A DNA stretch of 64,000 bases, taken from positions 1 to 64,000 of the forward strand of contig NZ_MSQD01000011.1 in assembly GCF_002102475.1 (NCBI RefSeq). Direction: 5' to 3'. This document shows positions 55,171 to 63,108 of the stretch, piece by piece (positions within the stretch are counted from its first letter, which is position 1; each line of letters starts with the position of its first letter). The translations under genes and the position numbers were made by a program. This DNA comes from Thermoanaerobacterium sp. PSU-2 (GTDB lineage: Bacteria; Bacillota; Thermoanaerobacteria; Thermoanaerobacterales; Thermoanaerobacteraceae). The notes beneath the pieces were generated by a model. That model ran no database searches, had not been told where the DNA came from, and saw only the letters and a program-made list of their open reading frames with translations.

Positions 55171-56247
55171 TTAAAACTTAAATAATTCATTGACGGCGTA
55201 CCGTATTATGAATGAAGAATATTTTACTATGTTAAAATTTGTATCGTAAATAAGCTGCTTTATGAGTGGCTTTGTCAAAAACTTTATAAGCCTGTCTATC
55301 TTATCATTATCTACAGTGTCGATGGCTTTTCTAAACTCTAAAAGCTTTAAATTTGCATTTGTAAGATACGCCATTTCATTTTCAAAGTTGCAGCCTGTTG
55401 CGATGCTTTTTGCTGCCAAAGCACCACCTAAAATTGATGCAAACTGGCCAAAACCTAAGAATGGCTCGATAGCTCCTCCCGCATTACCTACAAAGTACAT
55501 GTTTTCGTACGTATGTGGAAACGCATTGCCTGATATATGCTCATAGTCATAAACACTTACTACGTCATATCCTATCTTCTCTATTTTTAGAAACATCTCC
55601 CAATACATGTCTATTTCCTCTTTTGTGATGTAAGGAACTATAAGTGCTAAAACCGCCCTTTTATCGTCAAAAGGAGCAAGGTATGCATAACCGCTTTTGC
55701 AGTAGACTGTGTTCATCCACATTATAAGCGTATTTGGGTCGAATTTACCGATTACCTCAGCTATTTTAAGCCTCGTATCAACCAGCGTCTGCCAACATCC
55801 TAACTCGTTTGGTATCTGATGGTTTCCAGTCGCCACAATGACATAATCATAAACTTCCTTTAGATTCTTGTAGTCTGCGTGGACATCAAAATTGACATTT
55901 GTCTTTAATTTCTTGTATAGCTGGCTTTCTACAGACAATTCTCCTTGCCCTTTCAGCATAAAGTATCCCAGCCTTCTGCCTTTAATAGTACGAGTGACAG
56001 TTGGCCCGTGCATCACAATCTTGTCTATGTTGTTAAGCGGCGCAATAGCTACATCAAAATTATTTTTTAAATACTCCAAAGGATCGTTTATTGGCCTATT
56101 TATGACATTTAAAAGTCCTGCTACATGGTTAAAAGCATCGCCGACTTTAGATTTTCTCTCAAATACATCAGGCTTTATCCCATAAGATTCAAGCCTTATA
56201 GCCGCAGTTAAGCCTGCCGAGCCTGCACCTATAATAGCTACTTTCAT
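55171..56247 (-). CDS. FAD-dependent oxidoreductase (geranylgeranyl-reductase-like), copy 1
   Basis: This 358-residue protein has VAIIGAGSAGLTAAIRLESYGIKPDVFERK at its start and MYFVGNAGGAIEPFLGFGQFAS as the second FAD motif. It is clearly similar to the next gene along its whole length (for example the shared NxINRPIxDPxxYxxxxF block), so the pair came from a tandem duplication. Its start overlaps the stop of the helical protein gene by four bases (ATGA), so the two are translationally coupled. The function is not known. Confidence 0.8.
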   Translation of the reverse strand: MKVAIIGAGSAGLTAAIRLESYGIKPDVFERKSKVGDAFNHVAGLLNVINRPINDPLEYLKNNFDVAIAPLNNIDKIVMHGPTVTRTIKGRRLGYFMLKGQGELSVESQLYKKLKTNVNFDVHADYKNLKEVYDYVIVATGNHQIPNELGCWQTLVDTRLKIAEVIGKFDPNTLIMWMNTVYCKSGYAYLAPFDDKRAVLALIVPYITKEEIDMYWEMFLKIEKIGYDVVSVYDYEHISGNAFPHTYENMYFVGNAGGAIEPFLGFGQFASILGGALAAKSIATGCNFENEMAYLTNANLKLLEFRKAIDTVDNDKIDRLIKFLTKPLIKQLIYDTNFNIVKYSSFIIRYAVNELFKF

Positions 56248-56705
56248 TTATTTTCCCTCGGCGTCGTGTATACTATGCTGTTGGGCTCAGTCGGCTTTGA
56301 TTTTAGAGATTCTATGTTCTGCTGTATGATAGTAATAAATCGCATCTCATCATCCCTCATCTGGGTAAATATCTGCCTCACATACGGATTAGTTATGTTT
56401 ACGAGATTTTCGTTGTAGAACATCTGCTGATTTATCAAATCCTTTTCTATATCCTGTAAAGCGTCCATCATATCATAAGACATATTCTTCTTTACAAGGG
56501 AATCTATCCGCATCGTCTTTTCAGCAGTGACAATCTTGTCTACATGGTTTAAAGCAGTAATCTCTATCTGTTTCAATACTCCTTTAACTTGACTATCTGA
56601 TATGTTTTTGCCATAATCTTTTGCCTTTTTGTGTATAACATCTTCGTAATTTTTAGCCTTTTTAAAGGCACTCGATATAATCTCCTGCGGGCTCATATTC
56701 TGCAT
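56244..56705 (-). CDS. Helical CotF/ferritin-like protein of unknown function
   Basis: This 153-residue protein is predicted to be almost all helix (FKKAKNYEDVIHKKAKDYGK; NPYVRQIFTQMRDDEMRFITIIQQNIE). The pattern recalls the four-helix bundles of CotF-type spore coat proteins, without clear metal-binding repeats. It leads an operon with two paralogous FAD oxidoreductases, so it may be a partner or scaffold for them. I do not recognise the family with certainty. Confidence 0.6.
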   Translation of the reverse strand: MQNMSPQEIISSAFKKAKNYEDVIHKKAKDYGKNISDSQVKGVLKQIEITALNHVDKIVTAEKTMRIDSLVKKNMSYDMMDALQDIEKDLINQQMFYNENLVNITNPYVRQIFTQMRDDEMRFITIIQQNIESLKSKPTEPNSIVYTTPRENK

Positions 56706-56758
56706 TTTGCATCACCGTTATTAGATTTTCCACATTGCATCCCTTATATACATGAAAA

Positions 56759-56787
56759 GAGGCTTCATCACATGGATGTAAAGCCTC
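56759..56787 (-). terminator. Terminator of ldh
   Basis: On the minus strand a GAGGCTT/AAGCCTC stem with extra pairs in the loop is followed by TTTTC, 12 bases after the ldh stop. Confidence 0.7.
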
Positions 56788-56799
56788 ATAAATATTTGA

Positions 56800-57735
56800 T
56801 CATATATCCAATTGCTTTATGACATCTGCCATGACACTTGCTGAATGCCTAAACTTCTCCACTTCTTCGTCAGATAAAGGCAAGTCCAAAATTCTGGCAA
56901 CGCCATTCCTGCCTACGATAGACGGCAAGCTTAATGAGACATCCTTCACGCCGTACTGTCCATTTAATGGAGATGATACTGTGAGAATGGAATTTTCATC
57001 TCTTAAGATGCACTCCACAATTCTTCTCACTGCAACTGCGACAGCATAGTATGTAGCACCTTTTTTGTCTATTATCTTGTAAGCGGCATTTACGACTTCT
57101 TCTTCCACTTCTTTTCTAAAATTCGTGTTGCAGACACGCCCACATATGCTGCAGTACTCATTAAATGATATACCCGATATGTTTGTTATGCTCCACGCTG
57201 CAAACTCTGTATCTCCATGCTCGCCAATTATCCTTCCGTGGACATTTCTCGGATCTATATTGCAGTGCTTGCTTAAAAGGTATCTAAACCTTGAACTGTC
57301 AAGAACGGTGCCAGAACCGAAAACTCTCCCCCATGGAAGTCCAGAAATCTTGTATGTAACGTACGTCAGTATGTCTACAGGATTTGTAACAATCAAATAT
57401 ATGGCTTTGTCATTGTACTTTAAAAGCTCAGGTATCATGGACTTAAATATGGCTGTATTTTTCTTTACCAGGTCAAGCCTCGTCTCGCCTGGCTTTTGAG
57501 CAGCACCTGCTGTCACAACTATTACATCTGCCCCTTCCACATCTTTGTAGTCGCCTGCATACACATTTACCGGCTGTATTAGCGGTATGCCGTGGCTTAT
57601 GTCCAGTGCATCTCCTATAGCCTTGTCCTTGTTTAAATCTACCAACACGATATCTGTCACAGTCCCACTTAATGCCAGCGTAAATGCCGATGTTGCACCG
57701 ACAAAACCAGATCCTATTATGGCTACCTTACTCAT
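56800..57735 (-). CDS. ldh: L-lactate dehydrogenase
   Basis: This 311-residue protein has the NAD-binding VAIIGSGFVGATSAFTLALSG, the substrate arginine in KPGETRLDLVKKN, and the catalytic histidine in IIGEHGDTEFAAWS. It reduces pyruvate to L-lactate with NADH, as a fermentation end step. In related Thermoanaerobacterium enzymes fructose-1,6-bisphosphate is an activator; that is known of the group and not seen here. It is a single-gene unit with its own promoter and terminator; the ATG follows GGAGG. Confidence 0.96.
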   Translation of the reverse strand: MSKVAIIGSGFVGATSAFTLALSGTVTDIVLVDLNKDKAIGDALDISHGIPLIQPVNVYAGDYKDVEGADVIVVTAGAAQKPGETRLDLVKKNTAIFKSMIPELLKYNDKAIYLIVTNPVDILTYVTYKISGLPWGRVFGSGTVLDSSRFRYLLSKHCNIDPRNVHGRIIGEHGDTEFAAWSITNISGISFNEYCSICGRVCNTNFRKEVEEEVVNAAYKIIDKKGATYYAVAVAVRRIVECILRDENSILTVSSPLNGQYGVKDVSLSLPSIVGRNGVARILDLPLSDEEVEKFRHSASVMADVIKQLDI

Positions 57736-57775
57736 TACATCGCCTCCTAAATAATATATATTTTCCTTTAATAAT

Positions 57776-57805
57776 ATTATAACATAGTTTTGGTGAAATT
57801 GTCTA
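57776..57805 (-). promoter_or_regulatory. Promoter of ldh
   Basis: On the minus strand TAGACA (57800-57805) and TATAAT (57776-57781) are separated by 18 bases, about 40 bases before the start codon. Confidence 0.7.
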
Positions 57806-57871
57806 AATTTTAATCTTATTTTGTCCTTATTGATTTGAAATATTATCTTTATAGTTAGTTTGCATAAAAAT

Positions 57872-57899
57872 ACCGCTTTAGGTATAATACCTTAGCGGT
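57872..57899 (-). terminator. Terminator of the toxin/immunity-like pair
   Basis: An ACCGCT/AGCGGT-type stem with further pairs (arms 57872-57883 and 57889-57899) is followed by ATTTTTAT on the minus strand, just after the last gene of the pair. Confidence 0.75.
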
Positions 57900-57902
57900 T
57901 TA

Positions 57903-58175
57903 TTATGCAGCTAACTTTTTTACAAGTTTTTGCACTTTTTGTCTTAACTCATTTTCTCCAATATACAAGTGATATTCATTTCTTATATTTTCATCCCGTT
58001 CATAATATTCACAAGCCATATAAATATCATCAAACAGACTCATTTCTTCATCTGTCAATAAATCTTGCTTTTGTTCATAAAGCACTTGGAAATTTTCGAT
58101 AAATCCATCTATGTTTAAATTATTATTTACATATTGCCGACAAATTTCTATTAATTGTATTGCGACATTACTCAT
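57903..58175 (-). CDS. Small acidic protein resembling colicin-type immunity proteins
   Basis: This 90-residue acidic, helical protein (VAIQLIEICRQYVNNNLNID; FIENFQVLYEQKQDLLTDEE; YLYIGENELRQKV-like end) has the look of the colicin D immunity family (Colicin_immun). It overlaps the upstream gene by eight bases and shares its promoter and terminator. The order (toxin-like gene first, immunity-like gene second) fits a toxin/immunity or toxin-antitoxin module. This is inferred from pattern and context. Confidence 0.6.
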   Translation of the reverse strand: MSNVAIQLIEICRQYVNNNLNIDGFIENFQVLYEQKQDLLTDEEMSLFDDIYMACEYYERDENIRNEYHLYIGENELRQKVQKLVKKLAA

Positions 58176-58509
58176 TAATTCGCCTCCATTCTTTTACTAT
58201 TCGTTTCCTTGGAGTTATAGTAATTATCCAGCCATGTTCTCTATCGATATGTACTGATATACCATTTTTATACCTGACTATATTGCCATTAGGTTCAATA
58301 TAATTTTCACCATTTTGTAATACATCCAATAACATCTGTTTGTCAGCTGGCAATCTTCCAGAAGCTGTTTTCCTCAATATTTCATTCAATGCATGTTCAG
58401 TAAGAACAAAGCCATTATCAGTAAAAAATTTGGCTAAATCAAGCAACTTTTCTTTATATTCAGGTTTATATTTCCCTTTTAATATTATATTGCCCTTTTG
58501 CTTTTCCAT
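58168..58509 (-). CDS. Small basic protein, possible RNase-type toxin
   Basis: This 113-residue basic protein has a helical first half (EYKEKLLDLAKFFTDNGFVLTEHALNEILRK) and a beta-rich second half (GNIVRYKNGISVHIDREHGW, then IITITPRKRIVKEWRR). The HAxxxxxRK pattern followed by beta strands recalls BECR-fold RNase toxins, such as DUF4258/BrnT-like proteins. It has no signal or delivery domain. It is the first gene of a two-gene unit with an immunity-like partner. The start ATG lies only six bases after the -10 box, so its mRNA may be leaderless. Confidence 0.6.
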   Translation of the reverse strand: MEKQKGNIILKGKYKPEYKEKLLDLAKFFTDNGFVLTEHALNEILRKTASGRLPADKQMLLDVLQNGENYIEPNGNIVRYKNGISVHIDREHGWIITITPRKRIVKEWRRINE

Positions 58510-58515
58510 ACATTC

Positions 58516-58559
58516 ATTATACTGCTTTAATATGCTACCGTCAATTTCTATTAAAGCAG
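58516..58559 (-). promoter_or_regulatory. Promoter of the toxin/immunity-like pair with inverted-repeat operator
   Basis: On the minus strand TTGACG (58539-58544) and TATAAT (58516-58521) are 17 bases apart. A perfect 11-bp inverted repeat (TATTAAAGCAG arms at 58522-58532 and 58549-58559) has one arm touching the -10 box in the spacer and the other just upstream of the -35 box. This is a likely autoregulatory operator. Confidence 0.75.
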
Positions 58560-58678
58560 GGTTGTATTTTTATTTGTATACTTTTTAAGCCTGAATCGTG
58601 GATTATTGGTTTAAAAATTACTATAAGTGGAATATTAGAAGTAAGTATATGAATGTTTTGTGAAAGGATTGAGTTTAA

Positions 58679-59206
58679 ATGAGCGATATAGATGAGATAA
58701 AAAAATTGATGGAAAGACTTACAGAAAGCGAAAAAGACAAAGAAGAAGCCAGCAAAAAGATGCAAGAAGTATTGGGCAAATCCATCAGAGAGGTAAAAGA
58801 AATACTGCTGACATTAAAAAAATACATAGCCAATGAAAATATAACGCTGAGAAGCTACAGCGGCAAAACATTTGCCACCGGAGAAGGAATCATAATCTAC
58901 GACAAAGGCATAGACGAAAAAATAATTTTAAAATCAGACAGATGCTTTTACCTTTATAAAGTGGAAAATGACCAGTTGGTGACAGAAAAAATAGAGGATT
59001 TAGACATACACGACTACATGAGCTACGACACTCTCTTTGACAGCGTGAAGAAATCTTTGATAAAATGCATACAGAAAAACGAAGAAGACATATTGGCATA
59101 CAAAAGCACTATGCTTAAAATCGACAAGTACAACAAAGATTTAGAGGAGATATTGGCTTTAAAAAATGCGACTGAAGAAAATAAAGTAAACGAAGAAGAT
59201 CAATGA
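58679..59206 (+). CDS. Coiled-coil protein of unknown function
   Basis: This 175-residue protein is highly charged. Helical coiled-coil segments at the N-terminus (MSDIDEIKKLMERLTESEKD) and C-terminus (about 125-170) flank a central part (about 45-115; NITLRSYSGKTFATGEGIII) that looks beta-rich. I see no signal peptide, membrane helix or known motif. The ribosome-binding site is AAGGA. It is divergent from the toxin-like pair and stands before a DUF881 gene. Confidence 0.65.
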   Translation: MSDIDEIKKLMERLTESEKDKEEASKKMQEVLGKSIREVKEILLTLKKYIANENITLRSYSGKTFATGEGIIIYDKGIDEKIILKSDRCFYLYKVENDQLVTEKIEDLDIHDYMSYDTLFDSVKKSLIKCIQKNEEDILAYKSTMLKIDKYNKDLEEILALKNATEENKVNEEDQ

Positions 59207-59354
59207 TTCAAAAGAAAATGAATTTATTACTAATCTGTAACACAATATTAATATTTTTTTAATAAATTTTATCTTTATACGTGATATTATTATATATAGA
59301 ATGAAAATGAAGTTTTCATAAGTGGATATATCAGCCCATGGGGAGGATGAAAAA

Positions 59355-60089
59355 ATGAAGGGTAAGGTTTTTCAAGTTGTTTCTTTTGTCATGGTGTTTT
59401 TAATAATGGGCTTTATGATATCAATGGAATTTAAGACTATACAAGGCAGTGTAAAGACTGCAGCAGATACATCTCGTGGAAGCAGCGTAAATGTTGATGA
59501 ACTAAGCAGCGAACTGCAGAACATGACTGACGAGAGAAATGCCTTAAAACAACAAGTGGCAGATCTTAATAAAAAGCTTGATGAATTAAACAGCTCATCA
59601 TCAAAATACGAAGCGACTTTAAATGCTCTGTCACAAGATGTAGAAAAGTATAAAGAGCTTGCAGGTTTTACTGCCATGACAGGTCCAGGAGTCATAGTCA
59701 CTTTAAACGACAGCGACCTTCAGCCAAAAGATGGAGAAGACCCAAACATGTTTTTGGTACACGATGAAGACCTGATAAAAGTAGTAAACGAGTTAAAAGC
59801 TGGCGGAGCTGAAGCCATATCTATAAATGACCAAAGGCTTATAGCTACATCTGAAATAAGATGTGTAGGTCCTACCATCAACATAAATTCTACAAGATAT
59901 GCTCCTCCATACGTCATAAAGGCGATTGGAAATCCTGACACATTAGAAGCTTCACTAAATCTTAAAGGCGGCATTGTAGATACTCTTAAATATTATGGAA
60001 TAAAAGTGGACATACAGACATCTAAAAACATCGTAGTACCTGCCTACACAGATCCAATAAGCTTAAAATACGCTAAAGCGACAAATTAA
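59355..60089 (+). CDS. DUF881 membrane-anchored coiled-coil protein
   Basis: This protein of about 244 residues has one N-terminal membrane segment (VFQVVSFVMVFLIMGFMISM), a coiled coil (about 45-95; LQNMTDERNALKQQVADLNKK) and a C-terminal DUF881 domain (about 110-240; GPGVIVTLND, LIKVVNELKAGGAEAISIND). DUF881 proteins are common in Firmicutes near cell-division and cell-wall genes; their molecular role is not settled. The ATG lies eight bases after GGGGAGG; an earlier GTG in the same frame is unlikely. Confidence 0.9.
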   Translation: MKGKVFQVVSFVMVFLIMGFMISMEFKTIQGSVKTAADTSRGSSVNVDELSSELQNMTDERNALKQQVADLNKKLDELNSSSSKYEATLNALSQDVEKYKELAGFTAMTGPGVIVTLNDSDLQPKDGEDPNMFLVHDEDLIKVVNELKAGGAEAISINDQRLIATSEIRCVGPTININSTRYAPPYVIKAIGNPDTLEASLNLKGGIVDTLKYYGIKVDIQTSKNIVVPAYTDPISLKYAKATN

Positions 60090-60118
60090 CTTTGCCTCTT
60101 ACCTTAATACATTTTATT

Positions 60119-60150
60119 AAGATAGGTTCAGTCATGACTGAACCTATCTT
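60119..60150. terminator. Palindromic terminator overlapping the end of the GNAT gene
   Basis: A perfect 16-bp inverted repeat centred on CATG lies between convergent genes, with T-rich flanks. It includes the stop codon and the last seven codons of the minus-strand GNAT gene, so this hairpin is partly coding. Confidence 0.75.
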
Positions 60151-61240
60151 TTATCTTGTTTATTATTTTATTTTCAGCAATGATGTAGTAAAGATAAAAC
60201 CTGCCTGCAACAGAAGGATATGAAGCAACAAGCCTCATGTTCCTCTTTTTATCATTAGTCCAATCTTCTTTGTACTTTTCATCTCCCCTTAAAAAGTCGT
60301 AGACTTCATCTCCAACTTCTATTGAGCGCTTTATCGATAAACCTAATGTTACAGCTCCAACGCTTAATCTGCTGTAATCCAAATCGTAGCCGCTTATGTA
60401 GTAATACCTTTTCCCACCTACATGGTAACTTAATAAGCTTGCGACGATTTTATCATTGTCTTTTAATTCAAACAAGCTTAAAATACCCCTGTTGAAAAAG
60501 TCAAATGCCAAAGCCTTGTGAAAAGCCCTAACCCTTTTAGAATAAAATGCACCCGGCATATGTCGTTTTCTCCACCTTGCCTGATGCAGCTCTATTAGTC
60601 TATCCATTGAATCATCTATCTCATTTTCATCTGCCACGCACATGAAACTTCCATCGCACTTTGTGAAAAATCTCTTGATCTCGTACTTTATATTTCTTCT
60701 AAATTTGCCGTCAAGGGATGCCAAGTATTCATCCCACGTTGCCGGCAACTTTATGTATGGGCATACATCTTGAACATCGTAATCGTAGTAAAGCCAGCTA
60801 TCCATTATATACGGATATATGCCGCTGCTCTCTGGAAGGTGCTCCAAGTCTAACACTGTAAACCTGTCTATTGTCGACTCCAAATACTTTATAAGTGAGC
60901 GATAAAATATATCTTCATATCCGTATTTCACTATAAAGTCAAGGTAATCGCTGTTATTAGAGCCTATGAATTTTATCCTCTTTACAGGAAGCCCCATCTC
61001 ACCAAATGTAATCATAAAAGGAGCTATTCCAATAGGGCCTTGATCGCCAACTATCAAAAGAATCCACAGCTTTTTGCCGCCGCCGAAATACTTCCACCAA
61101 TTCACGACCCATTCAAAAGTGTTAAAAGGATAAACCTTAGAATTCTCCTCCAGTTGATGCCATATATCCTTGATGCTTAAAAGAGTCTTTACGTCCCTCA
61201 CTATCTTTATCTCTATGTCAAGTATCTTTCTTTCATCCAT
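60128..61240 (-). CDS. GNAT-family acetyltransferase (CelD/BcsL-like)
   Basis: This protein of about 370 residues belongs to the acetyltransferase group (Acetyltransf_6) related to CelD and FemAB-type enzymes. Landmarks are WHQLEENSKVYPFNTFEWVVNWWKYF, LPATWDEYLASLDGKFRRNIKYE and the double-domain GNAT signature YYISGYDLDYSRLSVGAVTL. Such proteins often act in polysaccharide or cell-envelope synthesis; the substrate is unknown. The ATG lies eight bases after GGAGG and overlaps the end of the DedA gene by 28 bases. Confidence 0.85.
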   Translation of the reverse strand: MDERKILDIEIKIVRDVKTLLSIKDIWHQLEENSKVYPFNTFEWVVNWWKYFGGGKKLWILLIVGDQGPIGIAPFMITFGEMGLPVKRIKFIGSNNSDYLDFIVKYGYEDIFYRSLIKYLESTIDRFTVLDLEHLPESSGIYPYIMDSWLYYDYDVQDVCPYIKLPATWDEYLASLDGKFRRNIKYEIKRFFTKCDGSFMCVADENEIDDSMDRLIELHQARWRKRHMPGAFYSKRVRAFHKALAFDFFNRGILSLFELKDNDKIVASLLSYHVGGKRYYYISGYDLDYSRLSVGAVTLGLSIKRSIEVGDEVYDFLRGDEKYKEDWTNDKKRNMRLVASYPSVAGRFYLYYIIAENKIINKIKDRFSHD

Positions 61241-61833
61241 AAAAATATCCTCCAAACGACGTACATAAATAGGATAAAGCCTACAAGCATTAACAAATAA
61301 CCCCACCACGGGTACGTCCTACCGATTAAGTCTATCTTTAAAATCTGCATCGACACTAAATACGAAACAGACGTCCAAAAAAGTGACCATAAAAGATCGC
61401 CGATGGCAGAAAACACAAAAAACGACTTGAAGTCCATCCTTGTTATGCCTGAAGCCCAGATGGCAGGCGTCCTTGGCAATCCTATGAGACGCCCTAAAAG
61501 GTTAGTAACACCACCATATTTTGAAAACCAACGGTCCATGCCTTCTAAGTCTTTAACAGTTATCTTTAAAAAATGGCCATATTTCTCTACAAAAGTCCTG
61601 CCTGATTTGGCACCTATTATGTACGCCAATACATTCCCCGACACATTCCCTAACGCTGCAATCAAAACTACAGCCAAAAAGCTCATCTGACCTCTTGATA
61701 TAAGGTAACCTGCCGCCAGGAAGAGTATCTCCACAGGTCCTGGCATACCAGTGCCTTCAACCAGCAATGACAGAAACAATGCCAAATAACCGTAATCTAT
61801 TATTAAGCTGTATAAGATATTAGTATTCTCCAT
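61213..61833 (-). CDS. DedA-family membrane protein
   Basis: This protein of about 206 residues has four or five membrane helices and the DedA/VTT pattern: LFLSLLVEGTGMPGPVEILFLAAGYL at the N-terminus, GNVLAYIIGAKSGRTFVEKYG and FLGRLIGLPRTPAIWASGITRMDF-like sequence in the middle. DedA proteins act in lipid movement and membrane-potential upkeep. The ATG chosen follows GGAAGG by five bases. Its 3' end overlaps the GNAT gene, so the two are probably co-expressed. Confidence 0.88.
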   Translation of the reverse strand: MENTNILYSLIIDYGYLALFLSLLVEGTGMPGPVEILFLAAGYLISRGQMSFLAVVLIAALGNVSGNVLAYIIGAKSGRTFVEKYGHFLKITVKDLEGMDRWFSKYGGVTNLLGRLIGLPRTPAIWASGITRMDFKSFFVFSAIGDLLWSLFWTSVSYLVSMQILKIDLIGRTYPWWGYLLMLVGFILFMYVVWRIFLWMKERYLT

Positions 61834-61913
61834 AATTACCTTCCAATCAAAAATTTCTATATAATAGTATACATCTTTATCGCAAAATTTAAAAGCAAAT
61901 GACACAATAAAAA

Positions 61914-61929
61914 AGAGCCTTTAGGCTCT
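61914..61929 (-). terminator. Terminator of the alpha-glucan operon
   Basis: A 7-bp stem (AGAGCCT with AGGCTCT) is followed by six T on the minus strand, 13 bases after the glycosyltransferase stop. Confidence 0.8.
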
Positions 61930-61941
61930 CAAAAAATCCAT

Positions 61942-63108
61942 TTATTTTTTGTAATTCTCGATGACATTTTTGTAAAGGTCATAAGTCTTTTTTGCAATTG
62001 ATTCCCAGCTAAACATGTCTTCTACTCTCCTTCTGCCGTTTGCACCGAATAAAGCAGCTAAATCCCTATCATCAAGGAGAATATTGATTTTTTCCGCTAA
62101 TTCATGTGAATTGCCAGGCTCCACTAAAAATCCAGTTTCCCCATCTACGACTACTTCTTTTATTCCACCTGTAGCACTGGCAACAACCGGCGTGCTGCAA
62201 GCCATTGCCTCAAGATTTATAATGCCAAAAGGCTCGTATATTGATGGACATACAAAAACATCGGCATTGCTGTAAAGCTCTATGACTTCTTCCTTTGAAA
62301 CCATCTTGTCAATCCAGATGATGTTTTCATAAAGCTTGACTTTTTCCTCCATCTCTTCCTTGATTTCCTGTGTATCAGGTGATGAAGCGCACAATACGAC
62401 TTTTACATCCTGTGGCAAATATTTTACAGCATCTATAAGATGAATTATTCCCTTTTGCCTTGATATCCTTCCTACAAATAAAATGTACCTTCCCTCTATT
62501 CCGTATTTTTCTCTTGCCATGTTTGAATCCGTCTTCTTGTACTGGTTTAAGTCTATTCCATTGTATATAACCTCAATCTTATCTTCTGGCACATTGTAGC
62601 ACTTCATGATATCTTTTTTAGAATCATTAGATACAGCTATTATCTTGTCTGCCGCCTCAACACCTGTTCTCTCCATCCATGTGCTTAAGTGATACCCATT
62701 TCCAAGCTGCTCTTCCTTCCAAGGCCTTAGAGGCTCTAAGCTATGAATGGTGACAATAAGCGGTATATCGTAAAGCATCTTTGCCAGAAAGCCTGCCATA
62801 AAGGTGTACCATGTGTGACAGTGGACAATATCTGACGAAATCCCATCGCTTACCATAGCAATATCTGTTGTCAATGGTCCCAACACTTTTTTGAATTTAT
62901 CGTCAGAAGCTTTTTTCAACACATCCCATTCTCTGTAGCCTTTTACTTCCATGTTTTCAAAATGATTGTCTTGATCTCCAAAGCATCTGACATCAACATT
63001 CATAAGCTTTGACAATTCCCTCGTCAAATAATCCACATGGACACCTGCGCCACCGTAAATATTAGGCGGAAATTCATTTGTAAATAAAGTGACCTTCAAA
63101 TTATCCAT
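61942..63108 (-). CDS. GT4 alpha-glucan/maltose-1-phosphate synthase (GlgM-like)
   Basis: This 388-residue GT4 glycosyltransferase begins VTLFTNEFPPNIYGGAGVHVDYLTREL, close to the actinobacterial glycogen synthase/GlgM type rather than the GT5 GlgA. It has a typical donor-binding C-terminal half (ILFVGRISRQKGI; VFVCPSIYEPFGIINLEAMACSTPVVA, the E-x7-E motif). GlgM makes maltose-1-phosphate from ADP-glucose and glucose-1-phosphate. The overlapping upstream gene encodes a maltokinase, which supports an alpha-glucan role. Use as a plain glycogen synthase is possible. Confidence 0.85.
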   Translation of the reverse strand: MDNLKVTLFTNEFPPNIYGGAGVHVDYLTRELSKLMNVDVRCFGDQDNHFENMEVKGYREWDVLKKASDDKFKKVLGPLTTDIAMVSDGISSDIVHCHTWYTFMAGFLAKMLYDIPLIVTIHSLEPLRPWKEEQLGNGYHLSTWMERTGVEAADKIIAVSNDSKKDIMKCYNVPEDKIEVIYNGIDLNQYKKTDSNMAREKYGIEGRYILFVGRISRQKGIIHLIDAVKYLPQDVKVVLCASSPDTQEIKEEMEEKVKLYENIIWIDKMVSKEEVIELYSNADVFVCPSIYEPFGIINLEAMACSTPVVASATGGIKEVVVDGETGFLVEPGNSHELAEKINILLDDRDLAALFGANGRRRVEDMFSWESIAKKTYDLYKNVIENYKK

